Origin: Bermanella sp047621325
GTDB taxonomy: Bacteria > Pseudomonadota > Gammaproteobacteria > Pseudomonadales > Oceanobacteraceae
DNA length: 64,000 bases
NCBI GenBank assembly: GCA_047621325.1
Contig: JBLHLT010000009.1
Location: forward strand, 62,001-126,000
Direction of reading: 5' to 3'
This document shows, in pieces, positions 34,572-43,159 of the stretch. The translations under genes were made by a program, and so were the position numbers. Position 1 is the first letter of the stretch. Each line of letters begins with the position of its first letter. The notes beneath the pieces were generated by a model. It did no database searches and had not been told where the DNA came from. It saw nothing but the letters and a program-made list of their open reading frames with translations.

Positions 34572-35678
34572 TTGATTTTAACTCGCTATTTTCTCAGAGA
34601 GTTACTGACGTCAACGTTTGTCATTACCGGTATTTTAATGCTGATTGTCGTGAGTGCGCGATTGGTTGTGCATTTGAATAAAGCGGTGGCGGGAATTATT
34701 CCGCCTGAAGCGGTGTTTTACACGATTTGGTATAACAGCCCAGGCTTCTTGCAGCTCATTTTGCCTTTAGGTTTTTATATTTCAATTTTGCTTGTGTATG
34801 GTCGCATGTACAGTGAAAACGAAATGACAGTACTGCACGCCACGGGTTTTGGCCCTAAGCAAGTTTTCCGTATTACCATGGCGCCCGTTGGCGTAATGAT
34901 GCTGTTAATTGGTTTTTTAAGTTTATGGTTAGCGCCTACTGCAGCTGATAAGTTAGATGAGTATTATCAAATTCAACAGCAAGAAAGTGAATTCTCTTTT
35001 ATTACCCCAGGTCGCTTTAACGCCATAGGCAGCAGTGGGACAAAAGTATCTTACGCACAAGCCTTATCAACCGACCGCAAACAAATGCAAAACGTCTTTA
35101 TGGCCGATGGTAATACTATTTTATTGGCAGAATCAGGTCGTCAATATGTGGACCCAGAAAGCGGTTCACGCTATTTAGAATTACTCAACGGCCGCAGGCA
35201 CTCCGGCGAGCCGGGAAAACAAAAAGTCGATACGCTTGAATTTGATTCTTACGCAGTAAAAATTGCAGAAGAAAGCAGCGTCGCCAAAAAAGCACGTAAT
35301 GAAGCGGCCAGTACTTATGCGTTGTTTAACAGTAACCACCGTACAGACAAAGCCCGCTTACATTATCGTATTGGCCTATTTTTATTAGTGCCCATTATTG
35401 TGTTGATTGCTTTTCCTTTAAGTCATGTGAAACCCCGCCAAGGCCGCTACGGTAAAATGTTGCCCGCCATTGTGGTGTACATGGTGTATTACACCATGTT
35501 GATTACCGCCCGTAAGTGGATGGAACAAGGGCAAACGCCATTATGGATGGGCCTTTGGTGGCTGCATGCCGCCTTTATTTTACTTGGGGTTCTGCTGATG
35601 TATTGGCCTACGGTGCAATTAAAATGGAGCCGTCGTCGCGCCAATAAAAAAGACAAAAAAGGGGCCGCTCATGCGTAA
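34572..35678 (+). CDS. lptF: LPS export permease LptF
   Basis: 368 residues from TTG 34572 (MILTRYFLREL, as in other LptF). I prefer it to GTG 34566 because AAGGA at 34559-34563 is spaced 8 bases from the TTG but only 2 from the GTG. Three N-terminal TM helices with LILPLGFYISILLVYGRMYSENEMTVLHATG, a periplasmic beta-jellyroll (about 130-265) and three C-terminal TM helices fit the LptF/LptG fold. With LptG and LptB it extracts lipopolysaccharide from the inner membrane. It overlaps lptG by 8 bases. Confidence 0.95.
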   Translation: MILTRYFLRELLTSTFVITGILMLIVVSARLVVHLNKAVAGIIPPEAVFYTIWYNSPGFLQLILPLGFYISILLVYGRMYSENEMTVLHATGFGPKQVFRITMAPVGVMMLLIGFLSLWLAPTAADKLDEYYQIQQQESEFSFITPGRFNAIGSSGTKVSYAQALSTDRKQMQNVFMADGNTILLAESGRQYVDPESGSRYLELLNGRRHSGEPGKQKVDTLEFDSYAVKIAEESSVAKKARNEAASTYALFNSNHRTDKARLHYRIGLFLLVPIIVLIAFPLSHVKPRQGRYGKMLPAIVVYMVYYTMLITARKWMEQGQTPLWMGLWWLHAAFILLGVLLMYWPTVQLKWSRRRANKKDKKGAAHA

Positions 35679-36735
35679 AATTGATGCCCATATACGCAGC
35701 TCTGTCATTAACGCCATTCTAGGCGTGTTGCTGGTATTGACCATGCTCGACATGGTGATCGCACTACTGAATCAGCTTGATAACATCCGCAGTACCTATA
35801 GCTTTTGGGATGCGGTGTATTACGTGGTCGCGTCGAGCCCAACGCGTATTTATGAAATGATTCCCATGATTACGTTGATAGGTTGCCTAGCTGGCTTAGG
35901 CGGCTTGGCAACCCATAGTGAACTTACTGCCATTCGCGCTGCTGGGGTATCCACGCAGCGCATTATGTTTTCTACCATGAAGGCGGCCTCCATCATGATG
36001 GTCTTAGGCTTGGTGATGGGCGAATACATAGTGCCGGACCTTGAGCGTATGTCGTCCAGTTTTCGCACCATTGCACTCGGGCGAGAAGTCGCCTCCAGCA
36101 ACGAGGGCAAAGGACACTGGCACCGCGAAGGGGATAACTACATGCGCTTTGCCGCTATTGAACCCAATGGTGTCCTGCACGGTTTAACCGTTTACGAATT
36201 TAATGATGACAAACAACTGACCGCCATGACGCACGCCAAACGCGCCATCTATCAGCGCGGCGAGTGGACCATGGAAAACGTCACCATTACCGATGTCGGA
36301 GATTTCAGCACCCAAAGTACCGTGCGTCAAAGCGACACATTTAAAACGGAACTCACCCCTGAGCGTTTAAAATTTGTAGCACAAGAACCCAGTGATATGG
36401 CCATATCCACCTTATATAGCTATGGCAAATACCTTGATGCACAAGGTCTTGGCGGGGGCGAGTTCAAATTGGCCTTCTGGAAGAAAATACTGCAACCGGT
36501 GAGTACTATCGCGTTAGTGCTAGTGGGCATCAGCTTCATTTTTGGCCCTTTGCGTTCCGTCACCATGGGACAGCGCTTATTCAGCGGCATATTGGTTGGG
36601 CTTGTGTATAAAATCGTAGTGGACCTGCTTGGCCCCATGGGCTTGCTACTTGGCATTGGGCCGTTGTTTGCTAATCTTATTCCTATCATCTTGTGCTTTT
36701 TATGGGGCGGCTGGATGTTACGGCGGGCCGGTTAA
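35671..36735 (+). CDS. lptG: LPS export permease LptG
   Basis: 354 residues. Same six-helix layout with jellyroll as LptF. Family features include YEMIPMITLIGCLAGLGGLATHSELTAIRAAG in TM2-TM3 and PVSTIALVLVGISFIFGPLRS near the C-terminus. It is translationally coupled to lptF. Together they form the heterodimeric permease of the Lpt machine. Confidence 0.95.
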   Translation: MRKIDAHIRSSVINAILGVLLVLTMLDMVIALLNQLDNIRSTYSFWDAVYYVVASSPTRIYEMIPMITLIGCLAGLGGLATHSELTAIRAAGVSTQRIMFSTMKAASIMMVLGLVMGEYIVPDLERMSSSFRTIALGREVASSNEGKGHWHREGDNYMRFAAIEPNGVLHGLTVYEFNDDKQLTAMTHAKRAIYQRGEWTMENVTITDVGDFSTQSTVRQSDTFKTELTPERLKFVAQEPSDMAISTLYSYGKYLDAQGLGGGEFKLAFWKKILQPVSTIALVLVGISFIFGPLRSVTMGQRLFSGILVGLVYKIVVDLLGPMGLLLGIGPLFANLIPIILCFLWGGWMLRRAG

Positions 36736-36902
36736 CGCTTAAAAGCCACTGTGGTAGGCCAATCGAGTAGCAGATCAGCCGAATGGAATTTCTTCTAAGG
36801 GCTGGTTTGCTCTTATCTGTATATCCTGTAAACTTCGCCGCCAAAATTGAAGTTGACCATTGGGTCAAGAAATTCAACGAATTAGCTTAGGTACCCACTA
36901 TT

Positions 36903-37472
36903 ATGGATAAAGTTTACATTAGCGCTCAGCAGCTGCTTGAAGACTCATTTCAGTTAGCGCTGAATGTATATGAAAGTGGCTTTCGTCCAGATTACATAGT
37001 GGGTGTTTGGCGTGGTGGTGCCCCTGTCGGTATCGCGGTGCAAGAGTTATTGCATGTATTGGGCGTAGAGTCTGATCATATTGCCATTCGTACCTCAAGT
37101 TATGTGGGCATTGGCGAGCGCAGCAAAACCGTACGTGTACATGGCCTAACGTATTTGATTAAGCGCCTTGAAAGCGAACATAATTTATTGATCGTTGATG
37201 ACGTACACGACAGTGGTTTAAGCATCGAACAAACCATTGTTGAATTAAAGCGCGCGTGTAAAAAGAATACCCCGCAAATTCGCGTGGCCACGCCGTATTA
37301 CAAACCTAAGAACAACAAAACGGATCGCGTGCCGGATTATTACGTGCACGAAACAGAAGAGTGGCTGGTATTTCCTCATGAAATCGATGGTTTAACCACA
37401 GACGAGCTACGCGCGAATCGCCCTGAGTTGTCACATATTGCTGATAAAATTGATGAGATTAAAAACAAGTAA
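36903..37472 (+). CDS. Purine-type phosphoribosyltransferase
   Basis: 189 residues. The PRPP-binding loop is LLIVDDVHDSGLS (about 98-110) and the N-terminal GVWRGGAPVG matches the PPi loop of type I phosphoribosyltransferases. Of the salvage enzymes it most resembles hypoxanthine/xanthine phosphoribosyltransferases. The exact base is not certain. It stands alone after lptG and ends at a bidirectional terminator. Confidence 0.8.
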   Translation: MDKVYISAQQLLEDSFQLALNVYESGFRPDYIVGVWRGGAPVGIAVQELLHVLGVESDHIAIRTSSYVGIGERSKTVRVHGLTYLIKRLESEHNLLIVDDVHDSGLSIEQTIVELKRACKKNTPQIRVATPYYKPKNNKTDRVPDYYVHETEEWLVFPHEIDGLTTDELRANRPELSHIADKIDEIKNK

Positions 37473-37497
37473 GTTTTATCTTTAATATTTAAACAAT

Positions 37498-37527
37498 AAA
37501 AAAAGAGCGCTCAGCGCTCTTTTTTTG
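37498..37527. terminator. Bidirectional terminator
   Basis: Stem AAAAAGAGCGC / GCGCTCTTTTT with loop TCA, between convergent genes. It overlaps the stop codon of the minus-strand PLP enzyme gene. Confidence 0.93.
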
Positions 37528-38872
37528 TATCGATTTCTAAACTCAAACATTCCTGCAAAATAAGAATGGCATCATCAAGTTGTTCTCGTTGAATAATAAT
37601 GGGCGGCGTAAGCGTTAATACATTTCCCATGGTGACTTTAAAATTAAGCCCCAACGATAATGCCCGATACATTATACGCTCTGCCAAATCTTTTGCTTTT
37701 GTACCATCATCAAAACGCAGTTCAACACCCCAAAATAACCCTAAACCTCGCACATCATGAATCACCGAAAACTGTGCTTTTAAAGCCAATAATTGTTGTT
37801 CAAAGTATTCGCCCATTACATTACAGTGCGCTAACAAGTTTTCGTCTTCGATGGTGTTGATTGTGGCTAAAGCCGCGGCGGCAGACACCGGACTTTTTTC
37901 ATGAGTGTAATGCCCAAGAGCGGTATGGGAGGCACAGTTTAATGTTTCACTGGCCAGTAACGCTGCAAATGGCATGATGCCACCACCTAACCCTTTACCA
38001 ATCACTAACATGTCGGGCTCAATGTCATAGTGCTCAACCGTAAACATTTTACCGCTGCGCCCTAAGCAATGAGGGACTTCATCTAAAATTAATAATGCAC
38101 CATGTTTGTCACACGCCGCCCTCACTTTTTGCCAATAATGTTTGGGCGGAATATACGGCGTTGATCGAATGGTTTCAGCGATGACACACGCGATATCGCC
38201 TTCTTTTTCGAGCATGTACTCGATGTAATCCGCGCACTGGGTTGAGCATGTCTTACCACATTTGAAAACACATTGATTAGGGGCTGGCGGTGGTGCATGT
38301 TCGCAACCAGGTAAGAGTGGCCCAATATTTTGTCGAAATACCGCTTCACCACCAATCGAAATAGTATCTAAATTAGCACCATGAAATGAATCCCATAAAC
38401 TGATGGTTTTGTGTTTGCCTGTGTAAATACGTGCAAGCTTCATGGCCATACTAATGGCACTGGCACCACCGGGAGCGAATAAGACTCGGGTTAAATTAGC
38501 TGGCGAAATTTCAACGAGTTTTTCGGCAAGTTCAATCGACACTTGGTTGGTATAGCGGCGCACGCAAAATGAGAGTTGTTTGATCTGCTCGTTAATCGCG
38601 CCTGTGACATTGGGGTGGCTATAACCTAACTGGTGTACATTATTACCATGAAAATCTAAATAACGCCGACCATTCACATCATAAAAATACACCCCATCAC
38701 AGTGCTCAATAACATCAAGACAAGGACTAGAGAGCGATTGATGTAAAAAAACATTTTCATCTCTTATTAGTAAGCTCTGACTTTTATGACTTTGTTGGGC
38801 ATGCCACTTTTGGCGATGTTGGGTGAGATTTGTATCACCTTCTGAATCTAAAATGTTTGTCATGGGTGTCAT
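37511..38872 (-). CDS. pbfA: PLP-dependent (R)-1-hydroxy-2-aminoethylphosphonate ammonia-lyase, PbfA-like
   Basis: 453 residues from ATG 38872 (ATG 38863 also possible). Earlier in-frame ATG 38905 is rejected because the operator at 38880-38893 would lie inside the gene. A class III aminotransferase fold with FAPGGASAISMAMKLAR, DEVPHCLGRSG and the PLP lysine in IGKGLGGGI. A Cys-rich insert (CVFKCGKTCSTQC) is unusual for ordinary transaminases. Proteins of this type beside phnW/phnX convert hydroxylated aminoethylphosphonate to phosphonoacetaldehyde, feeding PhnX. The assignment to PbfA rests on context plus family; a plain aminotransferase is the alternative. Confidence 0.72.
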   Translation of the reverse strand: MTPMTNILDSEGDTNLTQHRQKWHAQQSHKSQSLLIRDENVFLHQSLSSPCLDVIEHCDGVYFYDVNGRRYLDFHGNNVHQLGYSHPNVTGAINEQIKQLSFCVRRYTNQVSIELAEKLVEISPANLTRVLFAPGGASAISMAMKLARIYTGKHKTISLWDSFHGANLDTISIGGEAVFRQNIGPLLPGCEHAPPPAPNQCVFKCGKTCSTQCADYIEYMLEKEGDIACVIAETIRSTPYIPPKHYWQKVRAACDKHGALLILDEVPHCLGRSGKMFTVEHYDIEPDMLVIGKGLGGGIMPFAALLASETLNCASHTALGHYTHEKSPVSAAAALATINTIEDENLLAHCNVMGEYFEQQLLALKAQFSVIHDVRGLGLFWGVELRFDDGTKAKDLAERIMYRALSLGLNFKVTMGNVLTLTPPIIIQREQLDDAILILQECLSLEIDTKKER

Positions 38873-38879
38873 GTCTGTT

Positions 38880-38893
38880 CTGGTATAGTCCAG
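38880..38893. promoter_or_regulatory. Phosphonate-regulon operator, pbfA side
   Basis: CTGGTATAGTCCAG: perfect CTGG/CCAG arms around the TGGNNTAKNCCA pattern, just upstream of the pbfA-like start. Confidence 0.65.
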
Positions 38894-38905
38894 ATAATAA
38901 GGCAT

Positions 38906-38923
38906 AAGTCACTTTATTTTCAT
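38906..38923 (+). promoter_or_regulatory. PHO-box-like site 1 in pbfA-TonB receptor gap
   Basis: AAGTCAC TTTA TTTTCAT: a 7-4-7 arrangement close to the PhoB consensus CTGTCAT-N4-CTGTCAT, with mismatches at two to three positions. Confidence 0.4.
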
Positions 38924-38977
38924 GAAATTTTTATGACGCTCAATTTACCTGTTCGTTTTCTCAATCTGTGATAAACC

Positions 38978-38995
38978 CCGTCATATTATCGACAT
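38978..38995 (+). promoter_or_regulatory. PHO-box-like site 2 in pbfA-TonB receptor gap
   Basis: CCGTCAT ATTA TCGACAT, again 7-4-7 with GTCA-type cores 11 bases apart; the second half is weaker. Confidence 0.4.
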
Positions 38996-39022
38996 AAATA
39001 TTAACTATTCTTCACTCAATAA

Positions 39023-39036
39023 CTGGAATAGACCAG
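39023..39036. promoter_or_regulatory. Phosphonate-regulon operator, TonB receptor side
   Basis: CTGGAATAGACCAG lies inside a longer palindrome with perfect AACTGG / CCAGTT arms, 68 bases before the TonB receptor start. Confidence 0.7.
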
Positions 39037-39103
39037 TTTTGGTTTCTAATAAAAATCAAAACATTCAAACAATTGATCATTGAAATTAATATTGGGGATA
39101 ACA

Positions 39104-41752
39104 ATGAAAAAAACAAGTTTACCTTTGTTAGCGGTGTTGGCAGCAATGCCATCATTCGCTCAAGAGGCCGAAAGTAGTCAGGCGACAGAGACAGTTGATG
39201 CTCAAACCGTAATGGACTCTGTCGAAGAAGAAGTGGTGGCCGTAGGTTACATGTTTAAAGGTGAGCAAGCCGCACGAGAAGAACAGCGTAATGCAAAATC
39301 GATCATGAATATTATTTCAGCGGATGGCATTGGTAAGTTGCCAGATCGCAATGCGGCAGAAGCGGTACAGCGTATCCCTGGTGTGTCAATCGAGCGTGAC
39401 CAAGGTGAAGGCCGTTTTGTGGCCGTGCGCGGTTTACCCTCGCAATGGAACTCAACCAGCATTAATGGCAGCCGCTTGCCTACCGCCGAAGAAGAAACCA
39501 CCAGTCGCGTAACGGCGTTTGATTTTTTCCCAACCGAAATGATCAAATCCGTACGGGTAAGTAAAGCCATTACACCCGATATGGAAGGGGACTCGATTGG
39601 CGGAAATGTTGATTTTCAAACCCAAACCGCACCACAAGAACGTGTATTGGATGTGACGCTTGGTACAAACTATAACGACCGTGCTGAATCGAGCGGTTAT
39701 AACGCAAATATCTTATTTGGCGATCGTACTGAGGATGGCAAGTTTGGTTATTTATTAAACGCCACCACATGGGTACGCGATTGGGCAACCGATAATTACG
39801 AGCCACGTCGTACCGATTTTACAAACAGTGCAGGGGACGACGTCTCAGGCATTAAACGCTTAGAGCTAAGAGACTACACCGGTACGCGTACCACGCATGG
39901 TTTAAATGGCGCGATGGAATACAACTTTGATAATGGCGATCGTGTTTACGCAAGCTCCATGTATGGCACTTTAGAAGACGAAGAAATCCACTACAAGCAC
40001 CGTTATCGTTTTGATAAAGACCGCGTTGAGCTTCAGCACATTTACAATACGCTGATCACCGAAATGAACGGGTATGAAATCGGCGGTGAGCACTTTTTAA
40101 ATAATGCGGCTTCAAAATTAGAGTGGTCATTAGCCACTTACGAAAATGAATTCCGTTATGGCAATACCCCTAACGCAGATGATAAAGCGTATTTCGTGAT
40201 GCGCTTTGATCAAGACAACGTGGGCTTTACCAATCTTGAAATGAACCAAGCAGGCTCAAAAGGTTACGCGGTTAATGAAATTGACGGTGGCAGTGACCCT
40301 AAAGATGCTATTTCAAATCACTTACCTAACGGATTTTCAATGGACCCTACACAAATGGCCATTGATTCAGTTGAATTATATAAAGTGAGCATTAATGAAA
40401 AAGATAAAATCATCGCACAGTTAGATTTTACTCACGCTCTTAACGATTCAACCGATATTAAATTTGGTGGTAAGTACCGTGAAAAAGAACGTGTCGCACG
40501 ATTCTCAGATGAATTTTACACATGGAATACAGCGAGTCATGGCGCTGCGCCAACCCTTGCAGATTTGGGTGCTCTTTATGGTTTAGAAGATCAACCGGGT
40601 CGTGATGACTTTTTACCTGAAGTGGATGTTGATTACGCCGAAGACTTCTCTCAAGTATTAGATGTTAACGACACAGTAACCTTCTGGAATGAAAACAAAG
40701 GTAAATTTGAACTGTCACCGGATTCATATACGGTTGAAAATGGCGCGGCATTAGGGCGTAATTTTGATGTAAATGAAACACAGCTTGCCGCTTATGGTAT
40801 GGCGACTGTTTCAGTTAACGACGAAACCAGTGTGATTGCCGGTGTGCGCTTAGAGCAAACAGAAACCGAAGTAGATGGTTGGGAATTTGACGAAACTGCA
40901 AACCAAGTCGTACGCAAAAAAGGTAAAAATGATTACCTATCTATCTTACCTGCGGTGCATGTGAATCATGCAATGAATGACGATACTAACCTTCGATTTG
41001 CATTAACCCGTACGTTCTCGCGCCCTGACTTTGGTGCGCTTGCTCCCGGTAAAACCGTGGTATCCCATGACGAAGAAATTTATGAAGGCAATCCCGAATT
41101 AGATGCCACGTATTCAACCAATGTTGATTTTATGTATGACACGTATTTTGGTGACGTGGGTGTGTTCTCGGCTGGGGTATTTTATAAAGACATCAGCGAT
41201 GTGATCTATCAAGAAATTGGCACTATTACGTATGGCGGTTTAACCGACGCAGACTACATAAAATACACCAGTGCTGACAGCGCGCATCTATACGGTGCTG
41301 AAATAGCGGTAAGCTCTCGTTTAGATTTTATTGCAGACGCTCTTTATCACTTTGGTGTAAGCGCCAATGCCACGTTCATGGATTCCGAAATGGAAATCAT
41401 GACGCAAAACGGCAAGCGTGACGTATCCATCCCGCGTCAAGCCGATAGCCTGTATAACTTATCGGCATTCTACGATAACAGCATTTGGGCTGCGAAAGTG
41501 GCCATGAACTTTAAAGGTTCGTACATTGAAGAACATGGTGCCGATACAGCACATGATCGTTACTACGGCGATTACACCAGTATCGACTTCACAGGCTCTT
41601 ACAAACCACTGGATGACTTAATGGTTTATCTTGAAATGAACAACCTAGGTAATTCTGAACTTAACTATTATCAAGGTGATGAAGCTCGCCCAGTGCAAGT
41701 TGAATACTATGGTATGCGTGCCACGCTGGGTGTGAAGTACAGCTTTTATTAA
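39104..41752 (+). CDS. TonB-dependent receptor, phosphonate island
   Basis: 882 residues from ATG 39104 (GGGGAT upstream), preferred over TTG 39080. Signal peptide MKKTSLPLLAVLAAMPSFAQ; a plug domain with KLPDRNAAEAVQRIPGVSIERDQGEGRFVAVRGL; a 22-strand barrel ending in GVKYSFY with terminal aromatic residue. It is the outer-membrane gate for a substrate of this island, probably a phosphonate-containing compound (inferred from neighbours and its shared operator). It is followed by a strong terminator. It resembles the second receptor at 54315-57101 in the plug (same VQRIPGVSIERDQGEGRF pattern). Confidence 0.9.
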   Translation: MKKTSLPLLAVLAAMPSFAQEAESSQATETVDAQTVMDSVEEEVVAVGYMFKGEQAAREEQRNAKSIMNIISADGIGKLPDRNAAEAVQRIPGVSIERDQGEGRFVAVRGLPSQWNSTSINGSRLPTAEEETTSRVTAFDFFPTEMIKSVRVSKAITPDMEGDSIGGNVDFQTQTAPQERVLDVTLGTNYNDRAESSGYNANILFGDRTEDGKFGYLLNATTWVRDWATDNYEPRRTDFTNSAGDDVSGIKRLELRDYTGTRTTHGLNGAMEYNFDNGDRVYASSMYGTLEDEEIHYKHRYRFDKDRVELQHIYNTLITEMNGYEIGGEHFLNNAASKLEWSLATYENEFRYGNTPNADDKAYFVMRFDQDNVGFTNLEMNQAGSKGYAVNEIDGGSDPKDAISNHLPNGFSMDPTQMAIDSVELYKVSINEKDKIIAQLDFTHALNDSTDIKFGGKYREKERVARFSDEFYTWNTASHGAAPTLADLGALYGLEDQPGRDDFLPEVDVDYAEDFSQVLDVNDTVTFWNENKGKFELSPDSYTVENGAALGRNFDVNETQLAAYGMATVSVNDETSVIAGVRLEQTETEVDGWEFDETANQVVRKKGKNDYLSILPAVHVNHAMNDDTNLRFALTRTFSRPDFGALAPGKTVVSHDEEIYEGNPELDATYSTNVDFMYDTYFGDVGVFSAGVFYKDISDVIYQEIGTITYGGLTDADYIKYTSADSAHLYGAEIAVSSRLDFIADALYHFGVSANATFMDSEMEIMTQNGKRDVSIPRQADSLYNLSAFYDNSIWAAKVAMNFKGSYIEEHGADTAHDRYYGDYTSIDFTGSYKPLDDLMVYLEMNNLGNSELNYYQGDEARPVQVEYYGMRATLGVKYSFY

Positions 41753-41780
41753 CGTACTGAATGAATAGCAACCATTTTAG

Positions 41781-41808
41781 AAAGGGACAATTTATTGTCC
41801 CTTTTTTT
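41781..41808 (+). terminator. Terminator after phosphonate-island TonB receptor
   Basis: Perfect 10-bp stem AAAGGGACAA / TTGTCCCTTT with loop TTTA and a T-tail. Confidence 0.93.
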
Positions 41809-41840
41809 GTGTCTGAAAAATGGTTTGGTTTTGTACAAGG

Positions 41841-41858
41841 TTGTCACTTATTTGTCAT
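41841..41858 (+). promoter_or_regulatory. PHO box upstream of FAD oxidoreductase
   Basis: TTGTCACTTATTTGTCAT: two TTGTCAC/T units separated by four bases, a near-perfect PhoB site, 58 bases before the GTG start. Confidence 0.65.
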
Positions 41859-41874
41859 GTTTAGTCGCTTAAAT

Positions 41875-41888
41875 CTGGTCTATACCAG
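41875..41888. promoter_or_regulatory. Phosphonate-regulon operator upstream of FAD oxidoreductase
   Basis: CTGGTCTATACCAG with flanking T/A giving TCTGGT / ACCAGA arms. It ends 10 bases before the GTG start, so repressor binding would block initiation. Confidence 0.7.
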
Positions 41889-41898
41889 AGGAAAAAAC

Positions 41899-43110
41899 GT
41901 GACAGTTGATTATTTAATTATTGGTGGCGGCATATTGGGGCAGGCTGTGGCCTGGACCTTGGTAAAAGCGTCGCCTAACGCAGATATTGCCGTGATTGAA
42001 AAAGGCTTGTGTTCACAAGCCACCACCAGTCAAGCGGCTGCACTTGTGACACAGGGGCGCACGAAATTAATTGCGTCTGCCATGGTGCAAGATACCTTAA
42101 ACGCCATTACAGAACTTAATTCTGAATTAGACATGCCGATACCGTTCACCCGTTGTGGTGGGTTGCATTTAGCGGTCAGTCCCGACGAAATTAAAAGTCT
42201 GAATAATATGGCTCACGTCGCTGGCGAGTTAGAAATTGAACATGAATTTTTAGAGCAAAAAATCGTCGATCAATACTGCCCATTTTTTAACACCGGCAAT
42301 AGTCAAAGCCGTTTGTATTTTAGTGGTGATGGTTATGTGGATGGCACCATTTTGGCGAACAGTTTTGGCATGAGCGCCCGCAGTAAAGGCGTGACATTTT
42401 TTCAACGTGAAAGTGTCACCGCCATTACGCAATTAAACGATGGTTATCGCGTCTCGCGTAGCAATCAACTACCGGACATTAAAGCAAAACACCTCTTTAT
42501 GTGTGCCGGCCCTTGGGCCGCAAAATTATTAAAGCCTTTAGGTATTTTGTTACCCGTGACGCCCATGCGCAGTCTCTATTGGATCACCGAGTCTTATCCG
42601 AAACTCAATGCTGATTTTCCTATGTGTGTGGTGCCTTCTGCGCAAGCGTACTTTCGTCAAGAAACCAATCACATGTTGTTTGGCGTGCGTGACAAAGGCC
42701 AAGCGCTGCATCCTGATGACATACCGTGCGATGTGCATGGCTTTCAATTTGCGCATGATCAGCAAGGTTTAGAAGCCTTAGAGGATACATGGGAGAAACT
42801 GCTTCACTTTTGGCCCGACATCGAGCAGCTCGGTTTGGCCAATTTAATCACTGGCATTTCTTCTTATTCTACGGATGGTCTGCCCGTGATTGGCTGCCCA
42901 GCTTCCCACTCGAATTTAACCATTGTCAGTGGCTGTTCCGGTGCGGGCATTGCCTACAGCGCAGGCATCGCTAAGCACGCGGTAACTCATGCCATAACTG
43001 GCGGCATTCATAATGAATTAGATATAAATCGTTTTCCCTTGGGCGATGCCTACGCAGAACATTTTCGTAACGATTGTTTATTGGCAAGAAGTCAAAAAAC
43101 AGCAGGCTGA
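41899..43110 (+). CDS. FAD-dependent amine oxidoreductase (DAO family) of phosphonate island
   Basis: 403 residues from GTG 41899, chosen because AGAGGAAAA precedes it and the Rossmann motif DYLIIGGGILGQAV follows at once; the frame extends 46 codons upstream through the operator. DAO-family segments GLHLAVSP, YVDGTILAN, MCAGPWAAKLL and TDGLPVIGCP, with C-terminal SGCSGAGIAYSAGIAKHAV, bind FAD and the substrate. Homologues in aminoethylphosphonate clusters oxidise aminoethylphosphonate or its N-methyl form to phosphonoacetaldehyde. A glycine-oxidase-like role is the general alternative. Confidence 0.78.
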   Translation: MTVDYLIIGGGILGQAVAWTLVKASPNADIAVIEKGLCSQATTSQAAALVTQGRTKLIASAMVQDTLNAITELNSELDMPIPFTRCGGLHLAVSPDEIKSLNNMAHVAGELEIEHEFLEQKIVDQYCPFFNTGNSQSRLYFSGDGYVDGTILANSFGMSARSKGVTFFQRESVTAITQLNDGYRVSRSNQLPDIKAKHLFMCAGPWAAKLLKPLGILLPVTPMRSLYWITESYPKLNADFPMCVVPSAQAYFRQETNHMLFGVRDKGQALHPDDIPCDVHGFQFAHDQQGLEALEDTWEKLLHFWPDIEQLGLANLITGISSYSTDGLPVIGCPASHSNLTIVSGCSGAGIAYSAGIAKHAVTHAITGGIHNELDINRFPLGDAYAEHFRNDCLLARSQKTAG

Positions 43111-43159
43111 AACATAGCGGTAACCGCTAAACCCTACACTGATTATTAGAGGACCCAAT